Positions 15,404 through 25,166 of a DNA stretch of 64,000 nt are shown one piece after another. The position numbers and the translations under genes were made by a program. How positions within the stretch are numbered: the stretch's first letter is position 1; each line of letters opens with the position of its first letter. Origin of the DNA: Martinezella tropici (GTDB taxonomy: Bacteria; Pseudomonadota; Alphaproteobacteria; Rhizobiales; Rhizobiaceae); NCBI RefSeq assembly GCF_003287875.1, contig NZ_QMKK01000050.1:1-64000 (forward strand), read 5' to 3'. Below the pieces are notes generated by a model that saw only the letters and a program-made list of their open reading frames with translations, made no database searches and was not told where the DNA came from.

Positions 15404-16473
15404 AGAGCGAGCGTGCCCTTATAGACGGTGCCGGGAGCGCCTTCTTCGCGCGCGACCATGCGGCCGAGCGTAACGACGGCTTCGCCTTCAGCCTCAAGCA
15501 CGGCCTTCACGGCATCGACATTTTCCTGAGCGACGACCACGATCATGCCGATGCCGCAGTTGAAGGTGCGCAGCATTTCCTTCGCTTCGACGCCACCCGT
15601 CTTGGCCAGCCAGGAGAACACCGGCGGCACCTTAACCGCAGCAAGATCGATTTCGGCAGCCAGATGCTTCGGCAGCACGCGCGGAATGTTCTCCGGAAAG
15701 CCGCCGCCGGTGATGTGGGCAAGCGCCTTGAGGGCATGGGTTTCGCGGATGGCTTTCAGCAGAGGCTTCACATAGATGCGCGTCGGCGTCAGCAGCGCTT
15801 CCCCCAGCGCCTTGCCTTCGGCGAATGGCGCCGGCGCATCCCAGCCGAGGCCGGAAAGCTCGACGATCTTGCGCACCAGCGAGAAGCCGTTGGAATGAAC
15901 GCCTGACGAGGCGAGGCCGAGAATGATGTCGCCCTCGGCAATATCGCCCGAAGGTAGCAGTTGGCCGCGTTCGGCGGCGCCGACGGCAAAGCCCGCCAGA
16001 TCGTAATCGCCGTGGGAATACATGCCCGGCATTTCCGCCGTCTCGCCGCCGATCAGCGCACAGCCTGCATCGCGGCAGCCGGCAGCAATGCCGCCGACGA
16101 TCGCCGCACCCTGGTCCGGGTCGAGCTTGCCGGTGGCGAAGTAATCGAGGAAGAAGAGCGGCTCGGCGCCCTGGACGACCAGATCGTTCACGCACATGGC
16201 CACGAGGTCGATCCCGACGGTATCATGATAATTGGCGTCGATTGCGATCTTCAGCTTGGTGCCGACGCCGTCATTGGCGGCGACCAGCACCGGATCGGTG
16301 AAGCCCGCAGCCTTGAGGTCGAACAGGCCGCCGAAGCCGCCGATTTCGCCGTCCGCACCCGGCCGGCGCGTCGAACGGACGGCGGGCTTGATCTTTTCGA
16401 CCAGCAGGTTGCCGGCGTCGATATCGACGCCCGCGTCGCTATAGGTCAGACCGTTTTTTCCAGACTGGCTCAT
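15400..16473 (-). CDS. purM: Phosphoribosylformylglycinamidine cyclo-ligase PurM (AIR synthetase)
   Basis: 357-aa ATP-dependent enzyme closing the imidazole ring (FGAM to AIR) in purine synthesis. It shows the PurM fold signatures: LTYSDAGVDIDAGN at the start, VAANDGVGTKLKIA, MCVNDLVVQGAEPLFFLDY, GGETAEMPG and THITGGGF-like AHITGGGFPEN. I chose the ATG at 16473 because GGAGG lies a few bases upstream; a much longer upstream extension is unlikely. It is divergent from the AI-2E transporter gene. An imperfect dyad (16530-16554) lies 57 bp upstream. Confidence 0.95.
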   Translation of the reverse strand: MSQSGKNGLTYSDAGVDIDAGNLLVEKIKPAVRSTRRPGADGEIGGFGGLFDLKAAGFTDPVLVAANDGVGTKLKIAIDANYHDTVGIDLVAMCVNDLVVQGAEPLFFLDYFATGKLDPDQGAAIVGGIAAGCRDAGCALIGGETAEMPGMYSHGDYDLAGFAVGAAERGQLLPSGDIAEGDIILGLASSGVHSNGFSLVRKIVELSGLGWDAPAPFAEGKALGEALLTPTRIYVKPLLKAIRETHALKALAHITGGGFPENIPRVLPKHLAAEIDLAAVKVPPVFSWLAKTGGVEAKEMLRTFNCGIGMIVVVAQENVDAVKAVLEAEGEAVVTLGRMVAREEGAPGTVYKGTLAL

Positions 16474-16529
16474 GCTTCCGCCTCCGATGGCCGCCCGTCC
16501 ATTATGACAGGGCTTTGATCGGCTCGCCA

Positions 16530-16554
16530 TTGCATGATAGGGCCCTTTATGCAA
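16530..16554. promoter_or_regulatory. Imperfect dyad upstream of purM
   Basis: The arms TTGCAT and ATGCAA are separated by a partly symmetric 13-bp centre containing GGGCCC. It lies in the divergent purM/AI-2E-transporter gap. It may be a purine or growth-related operator, but no regulator is indicated. Confidence 0.3.
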
Positions 16555-16695
16555 GGCGCAAGCGCCGCAAACCCTGCGATTTTCCCCGCTTCCCATCGCC
16601 CAAGGCAGATTTCCGGCCGCAGACTTGACCATAATTGCGGCGTCATCCTATGTCCTAAGCACACGGCAAACGGGCGCGAGACAACGGGGAAGACG

Positions 16696-17826
16696 ATGGA
16701 GCAAAAGGTCAGCGGGGCGAGCCTCAAGCGCCAAGTCACGTTCTGGGTGATCGTGCTCGTCGTCTTTATCGCTTTCATCTACATCTTCAGCACGATCCTG
16801 CTGCCGTTTATCGCTGGCATGGCGGTTGCCTATTTCCTCGATCCGGTCGCCGACCGGCTGGAGCGGATCGGCCTCAGCCGCCTGATGGCGACGGTGGTGA
16901 TCCTCGTCTCCTTCGTGCTGATCTTCGCACTGGCGCTCACGATCTTCATTCCGATCATCATCAACCAGTTCAACGACTTCATCCAGCACATACCGTCCTA
17001 TGTGCAGCAGGTGCAGCAGCTGATCGCCAAAGCGCAGACGATGGTGCTGCCGGACTGGATCCGCAACCAGCTCGGAGCCATCAAGGACAATTTCTCCAGC
17101 ATCATGTCCGACGGGCTTAGCTTCATCGGCGGGCTGTTTGCGCAGATCTGGAGCTCCGGCAAGGCGCTGGTCAACATCATCTCGCTGATGGTCGTTACAC
17201 CTGTTGTCGCCTTCTACATTCTGCTCGATTGGGATCGTATGATCGCCAAGGTGGACGACTGGACACCGCGCGATCACGTCGCCACCGTCCGCCAGATCGC
17301 TCGCGATATCGATCAGGCGATCGCCGGCTTCATCCGGGGGCAGGGGTCGCTCTGCATCATCCTCGGCGTATATTATGGTGTCGGCCTGTCGCTGGTCGGC
17401 TTGAACTTCGGCCTGCTGATTGGCCTCTTCGCCGGCATGATCAGCTTCATCCCCTATGTCGGCTCGCTGGTTGGCCTTGTTCTGGCCGTCGGGGTTGCGC
17501 TCGTTCAATTCTGGCCCGATTATCTTTGGGTCGGTCTGACGCTCGCCGTCTTCTTCACCGGCCAATTCCTCGAAGGCAACATATTGCAGCCGAAGCTCGT
17601 CGGCGAAAGCGTCGGCCTGCATCCGGTCTGGCTGATGTTCGCCCTTTTTGCCTTTGGCGCTCTTTTCGGTTTCGTCGGCCTGTTGATCGCGGTTCCGGCG
17701 GCTGCCGCATGCGGCGTTCTTGTCCGCTTCGCCCTTTCGCGGTACCTTCAGAGCGATCTCTATTACGGACGCTCGGAAGCGGGCAAGGCGCGCAGAGCCA
17801 AGGCCGGCAAGACCGAGAATAGCTAG
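16696..17826 (+). CDS. AI-2E family transporter (PerM/YdgG-like permease)
   Basis: 376-aa integral membrane protein with about eight helices: two near the N-terminus, a soluble stretch around 80-160, then a helix-rich C-terminal half with FIPYVGSLVGL and the conserved ILQPKLVGESVGLHP segment typical of the AI-2E/PerM family. Members export varied solutes; the name from autoinducer-2 is not functional evidence here. The ATG at 16696 has GGGGA upstream. hdaA begins 2 bp after its stop, so the two are co-transcribed, as in other alphaproteobacteria. Confidence 0.88.
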   Translation: MEQKVSGASLKRQVTFWVIVLVVFIAFIYIFSTILLPFIAGMAVAYFLDPVADRLERIGLSRLMATVVILVSFVLIFALALTIFIPIIINQFNDFIQHIPSYVQQVQQLIAKAQTMVLPDWIRNQLGAIKDNFSSIMSDGLSFIGGLFAQIWSSGKALVNIISLMVVTPVVAFYILLDWDRMIAKVDDWTPRDHVATVRQIARDIDQAIAGFIRGQGSLCIILGVYYGVGLSLVGLNFGLLIGLFAGMISFIPYVGSLVGLVLAVGVALVQFWPDYLWVGLTLAVFFTGQFLEGNILQPKLVGESVGLHPVWLMFALFAFGALFGFVGLLIAVPAAAACGVLVRFALSRYLQSDLYYGRSEAGKARRAKAGKTENS

Positions 17827-17828
17827 AC

Positions 17829-18542
17829 ATGACCGACGCAAAGAACGCTGATCTCAGGCGCAAGGCCGCCGAACAGCTGGCCTTGGCCTTTACGCACGAT
17901 CCCGCCAACGGGCGCGACGACCTGCTCGTCGCCGATCCCTTGAGCGCGGCGGTGAAGATCGTCGATTCCTGGCCGCACTGGCCGTCGCCGGTCGTCATTC
18001 TGGCCGGTCCCGTCGGCTCCGGCAAATCGCATCTTGCCAGCATCTGGGCCGAACGGTGCGGGGCAGTCCACATTCATCCGGTGGCCGGCTCCGACGCCGC
18101 CGTCGCAGCGGCGAATGACCCCGTCATCTTCGAAGACGTGGATCGCCTCGGTTTTGACGATACCGAGCTCTTTCATGTCATCAACAGCGTCCGCGAAAAC
18201 GGTACCAGTCTCCTGATGACGAGCCGGCTCTGGCCGATGTCATGGCCGGTGACGCTGCCCGACCTGCGCTCCCGCCTGAAGGCGGCGACGGTGGTCGAGA
18301 TCGGCGAGCCGGACGAGGAATTGCTGTCACAGGTGATCGTCAAGCTCTTTGCCGACCGCCAGCTTTATATCGATGACAAACTCGTCCTTTATATCGTCAA
18401 CCGCATGGAGCGCTCACTCAACGCAGCGCAGATGATCGTCGACAGGCTGGACCGGCTGGCACTTGGGCGGGGCACAAGGATCACGCGCCAGTTGGCCGCT
18501 GAGGTCTTGAATGAACTGGGCAATTCCGGTCAGCCGGATTGA
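17829..18542 (+). CDS. hdaA: DnaA regulatory inactivator HdaA (DnaA-like AAA+ protein)
   Basis: 237-aa DnaA-related AAA+ protein without the DnaA DNA-binding domain. The N-terminal QLALAF (16-21) fits the sliding-clamp-binding motif through which Hda attaches to DnaN. Walker A is GPVGSGKS (60-67) and the Walker B region is VIFEDVDRL (99-107). With the clamp, Hda stimulates ATP hydrolysis by DnaA after initiation, which prevents re-replication (shown in E. coli and Caulobacter). The first half is more divergent from DnaA than E. coli Hda is. It lies between the AI-2E exporter gene (2-bp gap) and ppk (75-bp gap). Confidence 0.88.
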   Translation: MTDAKNADLRRKAAEQLALAFTHDPANGRDDLLVADPLSAAVKIVDSWPHWPSPVVILAGPVGSGKSHLASIWAERCGAVHIHPVAGSDAAVAAANDPVIFEDVDRLGFDDTELFHVINSVRENGTSLLMTSRLWPMSWPVTLPDLRSRLKAATVVEIGEPDEELLSQVIVKLFADRQLYIDDKLVLYIVNRMERSLNAAQMIVDRLDRLALGRGTRITRQLAAEVLNELGNSGQPD

Positions 18543-18617
18543 GCTGACACCGACTGTCACAGTTCCGTCGTCAAACTGATATACGTGGCACAGGATTGGA
18601 AAGAGGGTAGGTGGAAC

Positions 18618-20819
18618 ATGGACTCGGCACTCACGGAACATCAGGACGCCAACCAGGAAAATCCAGAGGCCGCACCTTCGGTCAGCGAATTGATGACCAG
18701 CCCGGAGCGCTTCATCAACCGCGAATTCTCCTGGCTGCAGTTCAACCGCCGCGTCCTTGAAGAGACGCTGAACACCGCTCATCCGCTGCTGGAACGTGTC
18801 CGCTTTCTCTCGATTTCCGCCGCCAACCTCGATGAATTCTTCATGGTACGCGTCGCCGGCCTCGAAGGCCAGGTGCGCCAGAAGATCCTCGTGCGCACCC
18901 CAGACGGCAAGACGCCCGCCGAGCAGCTCGACGACATCCTGCGCGAGATCGACAATCTGCAGATGGAGCAGCAGGCCTCGCTGGCCGTCCTGCAGCAATA
19001 TCTCGCCAAGGAAGATATTCTGATCGTCCGCCCGGCTGCCCTTTCCGATGCCGACCGCCAGTGGCTCCATACCGAATTCGAACAGGCGATCTTCCCGGTC
19101 CTGACGCCGCTCTCCATCGACCCAGCTCATCCTTTCCCGTTCATTCCGAACCTCGGCTTCTCGATCGCGCTGCAGCTGAAAAGCATGAACGGTCGCGAGC
19201 CGATGACCGCGCTGCTGCGCCTGCCGCCGGCGCTGGACCGCTTCGTGCGCCTGCCAGATGCCAGCAACGTCATCCGCTACATCACGCTCGAAGATGTGGT
19301 GAACATCTTCATCCACCGGCTCTATCCCGGCTACGAGGTGCAGGGCTCGGGTACCTTCCGCATCATCCGAGACAGCGATATCGAAGTCGAGGAAGAGGCC
19401 GAGGATCTGGTGCGCTTCTTCGAAACCGCGCTGAAGCGGCGGCGCCGCGGCTCGGTGATCCGCATCGAGACGGACTCCGAAATGCCGCTCGAGCTTCGCC
19501 AGTTCGTGGTGGAGTCGCTGAACGTTCCGGGAAACCGCATCGCGGTTCTGCCCGGCCTTCTCGCGCTCAACACGCTGTCGGAAATCTGCAAGGCGCCGCG
19601 CGACGATCTGCGTTTCGAGCCCTATAATGCGCGATTTCCTGAGCGCGTCCGCGAACATGCCGGCGACTGCTTCGCTGCGATCCGCGAAAAGGACATGGTC
19701 GTCCACCACCCCTACGAGTCCTTCGACGTGGTGGTCCAGTTTCTTCTCCAGGCTGCTAGGGATCCTGACGTTCTGGCGATAAAGCAGACGCTTTACCGCA
19801 CGTCGAACGATAGCCCCATCGTCCGCGCGCTGATCGATGCCGCCGATCTCGGCAAATCGGTTACGGCGCTGGTGGAACTGAAGGCCCGCTTCGACGAAGA
19901 AGCCAACATCCGCTGGGCGCGCGATCTGGAGCGCGCCGGCGTGCAGGTCGTCTTTGGCTTCATCGAGCTCAAGACGCATTCGAAGATGTCCATGGTCGTG
20001 CGCCGCGAAGATGGCAAGCTGCGCACCTACTGCCATCTCGGCACCGGCAACTACCATCCGGTCACTGCCAAGATCTATACCGATCTTTCCTACTTCACCT
20101 GCGATCCCACGATCGCTCATGATATGGCGAATATCTTCAACTTCATCACCGGTTACGGTGAGCCGGAGGAGGGCATGAAGATTGCGGTCTCGCCCTATAC
20201 GCTGCGTCCGCGCATCCTCCAGCATATCGACGGCGAGATCGAGCACGCCAGGAACGGCCGTCCGGCGGCGATCTGGATGAAGATGAATTCGCTCGTCGAT
20301 CCCGATATCATCGACGCTCTGTATCGCGCCAGCAACGCCGGCGTCGATATCGAGCTTGTCGTGCGTGGGATTTGCTGCCTGCGTCCGCAGATTCCCGGCC
20401 TTTCCGAAAGGATTCGGGTCAAGTCCATCGTCGGTCGCTTCCTGGAGCACAGCCGCATCTTCTGCTTCGGCGATGGTCATGGCCTGCCGTCGGACAAGGC
20501 GCTGGTCTATATCGGCTCGGCCGACATGATGCCGAGAAACCTCGACCGCCGCGTCGAAACCCTCGTGCCGCTCACCAACAAGACCGTGCATGAACAGGTG
20601 CTTTCGCAGATCATGCTGGGCAATATCATTGACAATCAGCAGAGCTACGAGATATTGCCGGACGGGACTTCACGGCGCATGGAAGTGCGCCAGGGAAAAG
20701 AGCCATTTAATGCGCAGCAGTATTTCATGACCAACCCCAGCCTGTCGGGTCGTGGTGAAGCCTTGAAATCCAGTGCACCGAAACTCATCGCTGGACTGCT
20801 GTCGGGCCGCAACAAATAA
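18618..20819 (+). CDS. ppk1: Polyphosphate kinase Ppk1
   Basis: 733-aa enzyme that reversibly makes inorganic polyphosphate from ATP. It shows the N-terminal domain (RFINREFSWLQFNRRVLEE), the head domain, and two phospholipase-D-like catalytic domains. The autophosphorylated His is in LKTHSKMS at about residue 454, and IKQTLYRTS plus the TYCHLGTGNYHP segment are conserved. I chose the ATG at 18618 after AGGTGG; an upstream in-frame start is less likely. ppx follows after 11 bp, making the classical ppk-ppx operon. Confidence 0.95.
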   Translation: MDSALTEHQDANQENPEAAPSVSELMTSPERFINREFSWLQFNRRVLEETLNTAHPLLERVRFLSISAANLDEFFMVRVAGLEGQVRQKILVRTPDGKTPAEQLDDILREIDNLQMEQQASLAVLQQYLAKEDILIVRPAALSDADRQWLHTEFEQAIFPVLTPLSIDPAHPFPFIPNLGFSIALQLKSMNGREPMTALLRLPPALDRFVRLPDASNVIRYITLEDVVNIFIHRLYPGYEVQGSGTFRIIRDSDIEVEEEAEDLVRFFETALKRRRRGSVIRIETDSEMPLELRQFVVESLNVPGNRIAVLPGLLALNTLSEICKAPRDDLRFEPYNARFPERVREHAGDCFAAIREKDMVVHHPYESFDVVVQFLLQAARDPDVLAIKQTLYRTSNDSPIVRALIDAADLGKSVTALVELKARFDEEANIRWARDLERAGVQVVFGFIELKTHSKMSMVVRREDGKLRTYCHLGTGNYHPVTAKIYTDLSYFTCDPTIAHDMANIFNFITGYGEPEEGMKIAVSPYTLRPRILQHIDGEIEHARNGRPAAIWMKMNSLVDPDIIDALYRASNAGVDIELVVRGICCLRPQIPGLSERIRVKSIVGRFLEHSRIFCFGDGHGLPSDKALVYIGSADMMPRNLDRRVETLVPLTNKTVHEQVLSQIMLGNIIDNQQSYEILPDGTSRRMEVRQGKEPFNAQQYFMTNPSLSGRGEALKSSAPKLIAGLLSGRNK

Positions 20820-20830
20820 AATGGACCTTC

Positions 20831-22351
20831 ATGGTTGAGTCTGAAGCCCAGGGGCGCCTTCCGGGTATTGCCCCTGTCTCCGTTGTCGATATCGGGTCGA
20901 ACTCGGTCCGTCTTGTCGTCTATGAAGGCCATTCGCGGTCTCCGACCATCCTTTTCAACGAGAAAGTGCTATGCGGCCTCGGCAAGGGCATAGCGCTGAC
21001 CGGCAAGATGGATGAGGAAAGCGTGGCGCGGGCACTGGCCGCGCTGCATCGCTTCAAGGCGCTCTCCGATCAGGCACGCGCATCCACCATCTATGTGCTG
21101 GCGACAGCCGCAGCGCGTGAGGCCAGCAACGGTCCGCAGTTCATTCACCAGGCCGAAGCCATTCTTCAGCGCAAGGTGCGGGTACTTTCGGGCGAAGAAG
21201 AAGCACGCTTCTCCGCACTCGGCATTATCAGCGGTTTTTACCACCCCGATGGCATTGCCGGCGACCTCGGCGGCGGCTCGCTGGAGCTGATCGACATCAA
21301 GGACCGGGAGATCGGCAAGGGCATCACGCTGCCGCTCGGCGGCCTGCGCCTCTCTGAATATTCCGGCGGCTCGATCGAAAAGGCGCGCAGCTTCGCGCGC
21401 AAGCATGTCAAGACGGCGAAGCTGTTGAGCAAGGGCGAGGGCCGCACTTTCTATGCAGTCGGCGGCACATGGCGAAGCGTAGCCAAGCTGCACATGGAAA
21501 TCCGCAAATATCCGCTGCACATGATGCAGGGCTATGAAGTGCAGCTCGATGAAATGATCCGCTTCCTGGATCAGATCGTCGAATCGAAGGATTCGAAGGA
21601 CCCGGCTCTGCAGGCGGTTTCCAAGCATCGCCGTTCGCTGCTGCCCTTCGGCGCGGTCGCGATGCGCGAAGTGCTGACGGCCATGAAGCCATCCGTTATC
21701 TCCTTTTCCGCACAGGGCGTCCGCGAGGGGTATCTCTACTCGCTACTGACGGAGGCGGAGCGCAACAGCGATCCGCTGCTCACCGCAGCAGGCGAGCTTG
21801 CCATCCTGCGGGCGCGTTCGCCGGAACATGCCCGCGAGCTTGCCGATTGGACCGGGCGGATGATGCCCTTTTTCGGTATCACCGAGACCGAAGAAGAGAG
21901 CCGTTATCGCCAGGCAGCGTGCCTACTTGCCGACATCAGCTGGCGAGCCCATCCTGATTATCGCGGCCTGCAGGCGCTGAATATCATCGCCCACACCTCC
22001 TTTGTCGGCATCACCCATGCCGGCCGCGCTTTCATCGCGCTTGCCAACTACTACCGTTTCGAGGGCTTGAACGACGACGGAGCGACCGAGCCGCTCGCAA
22101 CGATCGCAACCCCGCTCTACATCGAGCGGGCCAAGCTGCTCGGCGGCCTGCTGCGTGTCGTCTATCTCTTCTCGGCCTCGATGCCCGGCATCGTCCGCAA
22201 TCTGTCGTTTCGCCGTTCGACAAACCCGGATGTGGATCTCGAATTCGTCGTTCCAGCCGAGTATCACGATTTTGCCGGCGAGAGGCTGGATGGGCGGCTG
22301 CAGCAGCTCGGCAAGCTCACCAATCGCCGCCTGACCTTCCGCTTCGAATAG
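20831..22351 (+). CDS. ppx: Exopolyphosphatase / Ppx-GppA family phosphatase
   Basis: 506-aa ASKHA-fold phosphatase. Phosphate-binding motifs are DIGSNSVRLVVYE (about 20-32) and AGDLGGGSLEL. The C-terminal third is an HD-like helical extension, as in long Ppx proteins. It degrades polyphosphate made by Ppk from the end; GppA-like pppGpp hydrolysis is an alternative the sequence cannot exclude. It is co-transcribed with ppk and ends at a strong convergent terminator (22361-22387). Confidence 0.9.
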   Translation: MVESEAQGRLPGIAPVSVVDIGSNSVRLVVYEGHSRSPTILFNEKVLCGLGKGIALTGKMDEESVARALAALHRFKALSDQARASTIYVLATAAAREASNGPQFIHQAEAILQRKVRVLSGEEEARFSALGIISGFYHPDGIAGDLGGGSLELIDIKDREIGKGITLPLGGLRLSEYSGGSIEKARSFARKHVKTAKLLSKGEGRTFYAVGGTWRSVAKLHMEIRKYPLHMMQGYEVQLDEMIRFLDQIVESKDSKDPALQAVSKHRRSLLPFGAVAMREVLTAMKPSVISFSAQGVREGYLYSLLTEAERNSDPLLTAAGELAILRARSPEHARELADWTGRMMPFFGITETEEESRYRQAACLLADISWRAHPDYRGLQALNIIAHTSFVGITHAGRAFIALANYYRFEGLNDDGATEPLATIATPLYIERAKLLGGLLRVVYLFSASMPGIVRNLSFRRSTNPDVDLEFVVPAEYHDFAGERLDGRLQQLGKLTNRRLTFRFE

Positions 22352-22360
22352 AGTTTTGAA

Positions 22361-22387
22361 GCCTCTCCCCGCAAAACAGGGAGAGGC
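22361..22387. terminator. Bidirectional terminator between ppx and the phytase-like gene
   Basis: Perfect 9-bp stem GCCTCTCCC / GGGAGAGGC around a 9-nt A-rich loop. It lies between the convergent stops of ppx and the esterase-like gene. Confidence 0.75.
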
Positions 22388-22401
22388 CGTTTCGCCGCGA
22401 C

Positions 22402-23763
22402 TTATTTCGCGTTCAGGAAATCACCCACTTCAAGAAGGCTGAACTCATTGTCGTCAGCCTTGTCGACGGCGCGTCCTGCCGAGAAGGGCAGGTTGTTGTC
22501 GTTGCCGATGACGATATGCGTGGCATCGACGCGGTCGACGTTCTCGATGGTGACGAAGGGCATGTCGTAGAAGCCTTCGCCGCCACCCTGGCGGCGCTTG
22601 TGATCGGGATCTTCGATGCGCAGCAGGTCGATATAGCCGATCTTGCGGACGGACCTGCCGACATTGGCGTCGCTGAACTCGATCTTGTAGACGCGCTTCA
22701 GCTCGGCCGGGGCCTCGAAGCAATCCGGCTTCGGCTGCTTGGGATCGGCGCAGGCCTTGTCCTTCGTGCCGGCGCCGTTGTCGCGTTCGATGACGAGGGC
22801 CGTCGTTTCGTCGAGCATGTTGAAATCGCCGATCGAAACGCCCTTGTCCGCGAAAGGATAGAGCCAGCTGCGGCCTGTCCAGCTCTTCGAGGCGACGTCG
22901 AATTCGATGACACGGATAGCCGTCTTGCCGTCGACGCTCTCCATCTGGCCGTCATCCTTGTAGATCGCGCCTTCCAGCAGACCGTAGAGCTTGGAGCCGT
23001 CCTTCGACATGGCGAGACCCTCGAAGCCGCCGGAGCGCTTCAGGTTGAAGGCCGGCATCTTCTGCGTCGGATTGCCCGGTAGTTGGATCAGCGGATTGTC
23101 GGGAGACATGACCGGCTTGCCGTCGAGCGTCGTTGCGAAGACGTCGGTCAGTTGGCCGTTCGTATCGAATTTCAGCAGGTAGGGACCGAATTCGTCGCCG
23201 ATCCAGAAGCCATCGGCAACCGGCTGGATCGATTCGATGTCGAAGTCGGCGCCGGTCAGGTACCGCTTGTCGGCGCCTTCCATGACGATCGGGAAGGGGG
23301 CCTTCTTGTTCGGGTCGGACAGGAACAGGTTCTTGACGACCTCGACCTTGCCGTTGTCCCAGTCGAATTTCAGCTGATGCAGGAAAAGCATCGCGTCAGA
23401 GGAGTTCTGCTTGGAGCCGAAGCCGTTGTCGGAGAGCGTCCAGAAGGTGCCGTCGGGCATGGTCTTGATGCCGGAGAAGCCCTGGATCGGCTGGCCGGCG
23501 AAGGGCAGCTTCAGGTCGGTGACGCGGGCGCCATCCTTGCCCGGCACTGTGCCAAGTGCATCCGTGCGCTTGCGGTCCGGCGTGGTGAATTTGCCTGAGG
23601 TTTTCAGGAAATCAGATGTATCGGCGGGGGCGGCAGTGATGGTGTTGGCCGGCAGGATGGCCTGGCCGACGAGCTTTGCCTTGAATTGCTGCTCGTCGGC
23701 CTGGGCCGAGGCGGCAAGCAGAATGAAGAGTGCCGTGGAGGCGGAAAGAATTCGGGTCATCAT
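22402..23763 (-). CDS. Esterase-like activity of phytase family protein (secreted)
   Basis: 453-aa exported protein with a Sec signal peptide (LFILLAASAQA, cleavage near 24). The mature part is a beta-propeller-like domain of the phytase-like esterase family (PF13449-type): QGFSGIKTMPDGTFWTLSDNGFG, SGGFEGLAMSKDGSKLYGLLEGA, GDEFGPYLLKFD, and an acidic C-terminal half. Such proteins occur in the periplasm of rhizobia; phosphatase or phytase activity has rarely been shown. The start is Met-Met (23763/23760) behind AAGGTG. The position next to ppk-ppx suggests a phosphorus theme, but that is inference. Confidence 0.8.
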   Translation of the reverse strand: MMTRILSASTALFILLAASAQADEQQFKAKLVGQAILPANTITAAPADTSDFLKTSGKFTTPDRKRTDALGTVPGKDGARVTDLKLPFAGQPIQGFSGIKTMPDGTFWTLSDNGFGSKQNSSDAMLFLHQLKFDWDNGKVEVVKNLFLSDPNKKAPFPIVMEGADKRYLTGADFDIESIQPVADGFWIGDEFGPYLLKFDTNGQLTDVFATTLDGKPVMSPDNPLIQLPGNPTQKMPAFNLKRSGGFEGLAMSKDGSKLYGLLEGAIYKDDGQMESVDGKTAIRVIEFDVASKSWTGRSWLYPFADKGVSIGDFNMLDETTALVIERDNGAGTKDKACADPKQPKPDCFEAPAELKRVYKIEFSDANVGRSVRKIGYIDLLRIEDPDHKRRQGGGEGFYDMPFVTIENVDRVDATHIVIGNDNNLPFSAGRAVDKADDNEFSLLEVGDFLNAK

Positions 23764-23922
23764 GTCACCTTGTTGGCGAGGAGTGGCGAAACAATCCCGC
23801 TTAACAGGCGAGCCATGTCGGCGACTTAACGCCCAGGTGAAGTTTTGGTGACTGTGGACAACCCGTGAGATGTGAAGCTCAGGCGTGCGCCGATCTCGAA
23901 ATGCAGCCTGGCTTTGCACCGC

Positions 23923-24975
23923 CTACAATCTGCTGCGGATCGCCTTGAGAGCCTCCCGGCTCTGCCTATGAAGGGCGATGACGCCAAGGTGCTGATCGCG
24001 GCCGCGAACGGCATGTTCGCCAAGCTCTTCCTTGACGATCTCTTCGGGAAGCTCCATCCGTCTGGCAAGATCGCTGGAAATGAGCACCTGGCGCTCCAGC
24101 GTTTTGCAGAGAGACTCCAGCCTTGCGGTCGTGTTCACCGTGTCGCCGAAATAGGCGATCTTGTGATGGTCGACGCCGATTTCCGCCGTTACGACGCTGC
24201 CGCCATGCAGAGCGGCTCGCAAACGCGGCACCCGGCCGTAGGATTTCAGCCAAGTCTCGGCGTTCTTTTCGATATCGTCGAGGATGTTAAAGACGCAGCG
24301 CACGCAATTGGCATTCTTGACGCCCCGTTGAAGCGGCCAAGTGATGATGGCGGCATCGCCGATATAGTCGTCGATCGCGCCCTTGTGCCGCCGCACCGGC
24401 TCAGCCATAGCACCGAATACAGCACCGAGGAATGCCTGTGTTTTCAGGTCGCCATGTTCTTCGGCAAAAGCCGTCGAGCCGACGAGATCGATGAAGAGGA
24501 AGACACGCTCCTCCTGCACCGGATTGCGGTAGCGGCCGGTCAACAGGCTGGAGAAGACGTCGCGCCCGAGCAACTCCCGCACGCGGCCGATGAAAATGAC
24601 GATGGCGGTCACGACGACGGCGTAGAGATAGACATCAATCTTCAGCAGCGTGAGGTCTTTCCAGGAGCCATCGACCAGCCCGAGCAGCTTCATGATACTG
24701 CCCGCCATGGCATAGCCGGCGCTCATCAGCAGGAAGTCGACGACGAGGGCCGAAAGGATGAAGGCCGGTGTCGGCAGCCGATGCATCCAGTCGTTTAGCC
24801 GCGGCAGGATCATGCGGCGTTCGAAGACCAGCAGCGGCATGCCGCAGAACAGTGCGAAGACCGCGCCGATGTACATCGGTGCCTGCGGAAAGAATAGCTT
24901 GCCATAGATGACGCCCGTCGAAGCGACGAACAGCGACGTCAGGATCCAGTTGCGCATCGAATGGAAGATGTCCAT
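23923..24975 (-). CDS. Membrane-anchored class III adenylate/guanylate cyclase
   Basis: 350-aa protein. Residues 1-135 hold about four hydrophobic helices, and 155-330 form a class III cyclase catalytic domain facing the cytoplasm. Both metal-binding aspartates are present: Asp163 in FLFIDLVGSTAF and Asp207 in YIGDAAIITW. The KIAYFGDTVNTTARLE transition-state segment is at 272-287. The base-specifying Lys usually found in DKxIGD is Asp203 here (DDYIGD), so ATP versus GTP preference is uncertain. It is one of the many cyclases rhizobia encode. It is transcribed alone. Confidence 0.85.
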   Translation of the reverse strand: MDIFHSMRNWILTSLFVASTGVIYGKLFFPQAPMYIGAVFALFCGMPLLVFERRMILPRLNDWMHRLPTPAFILSALVVDFLLMSAGYAMAGSIMKLLGLVDGSWKDLTLLKIDVYLYAVVVTAIVIFIGRVRELLGRDVFSSLLTGRYRNPVQEERVFLFIDLVGSTAFAEEHGDLKTQAFLGAVFGAMAEPVRRHKGAIDDYIGDAAIITWPLQRGVKNANCVRCVFNILDDIEKNAETWLKSYGRVPRLRAALHGGSVVTAEIGVDHHKIAYFGDTVNTTARLESLCKTLERQVLISSDLARRMELPEEIVKEELGEHAVRGRDQHLGVIALHRQSREALKAIRSRL

Positions 24976-25166
24976 TCACTTTTCCGCCGAGAAACGACGC
25001 CTGTCATCGACGCGGGATTGCGCCGGCGAACTGGAACGTCATCGAAGATAACGATTACACAAGACGTTCATTCCACGAGATTTGCGGCGCAATCGTGATG
25101 GCGGCCGCTATCTCGATGCGCGAATCATACGCAATCGCAAGGCGCCGGGAAAGGAGAATGTCGCGG

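Noticed and set aside
18414..20591. 725-codon open frame antisense to ppk
   Set aside because: Shadow of ppk, which has all its catalytic motifs. The antisense product has low-complexity His/Asp/Arg composition.
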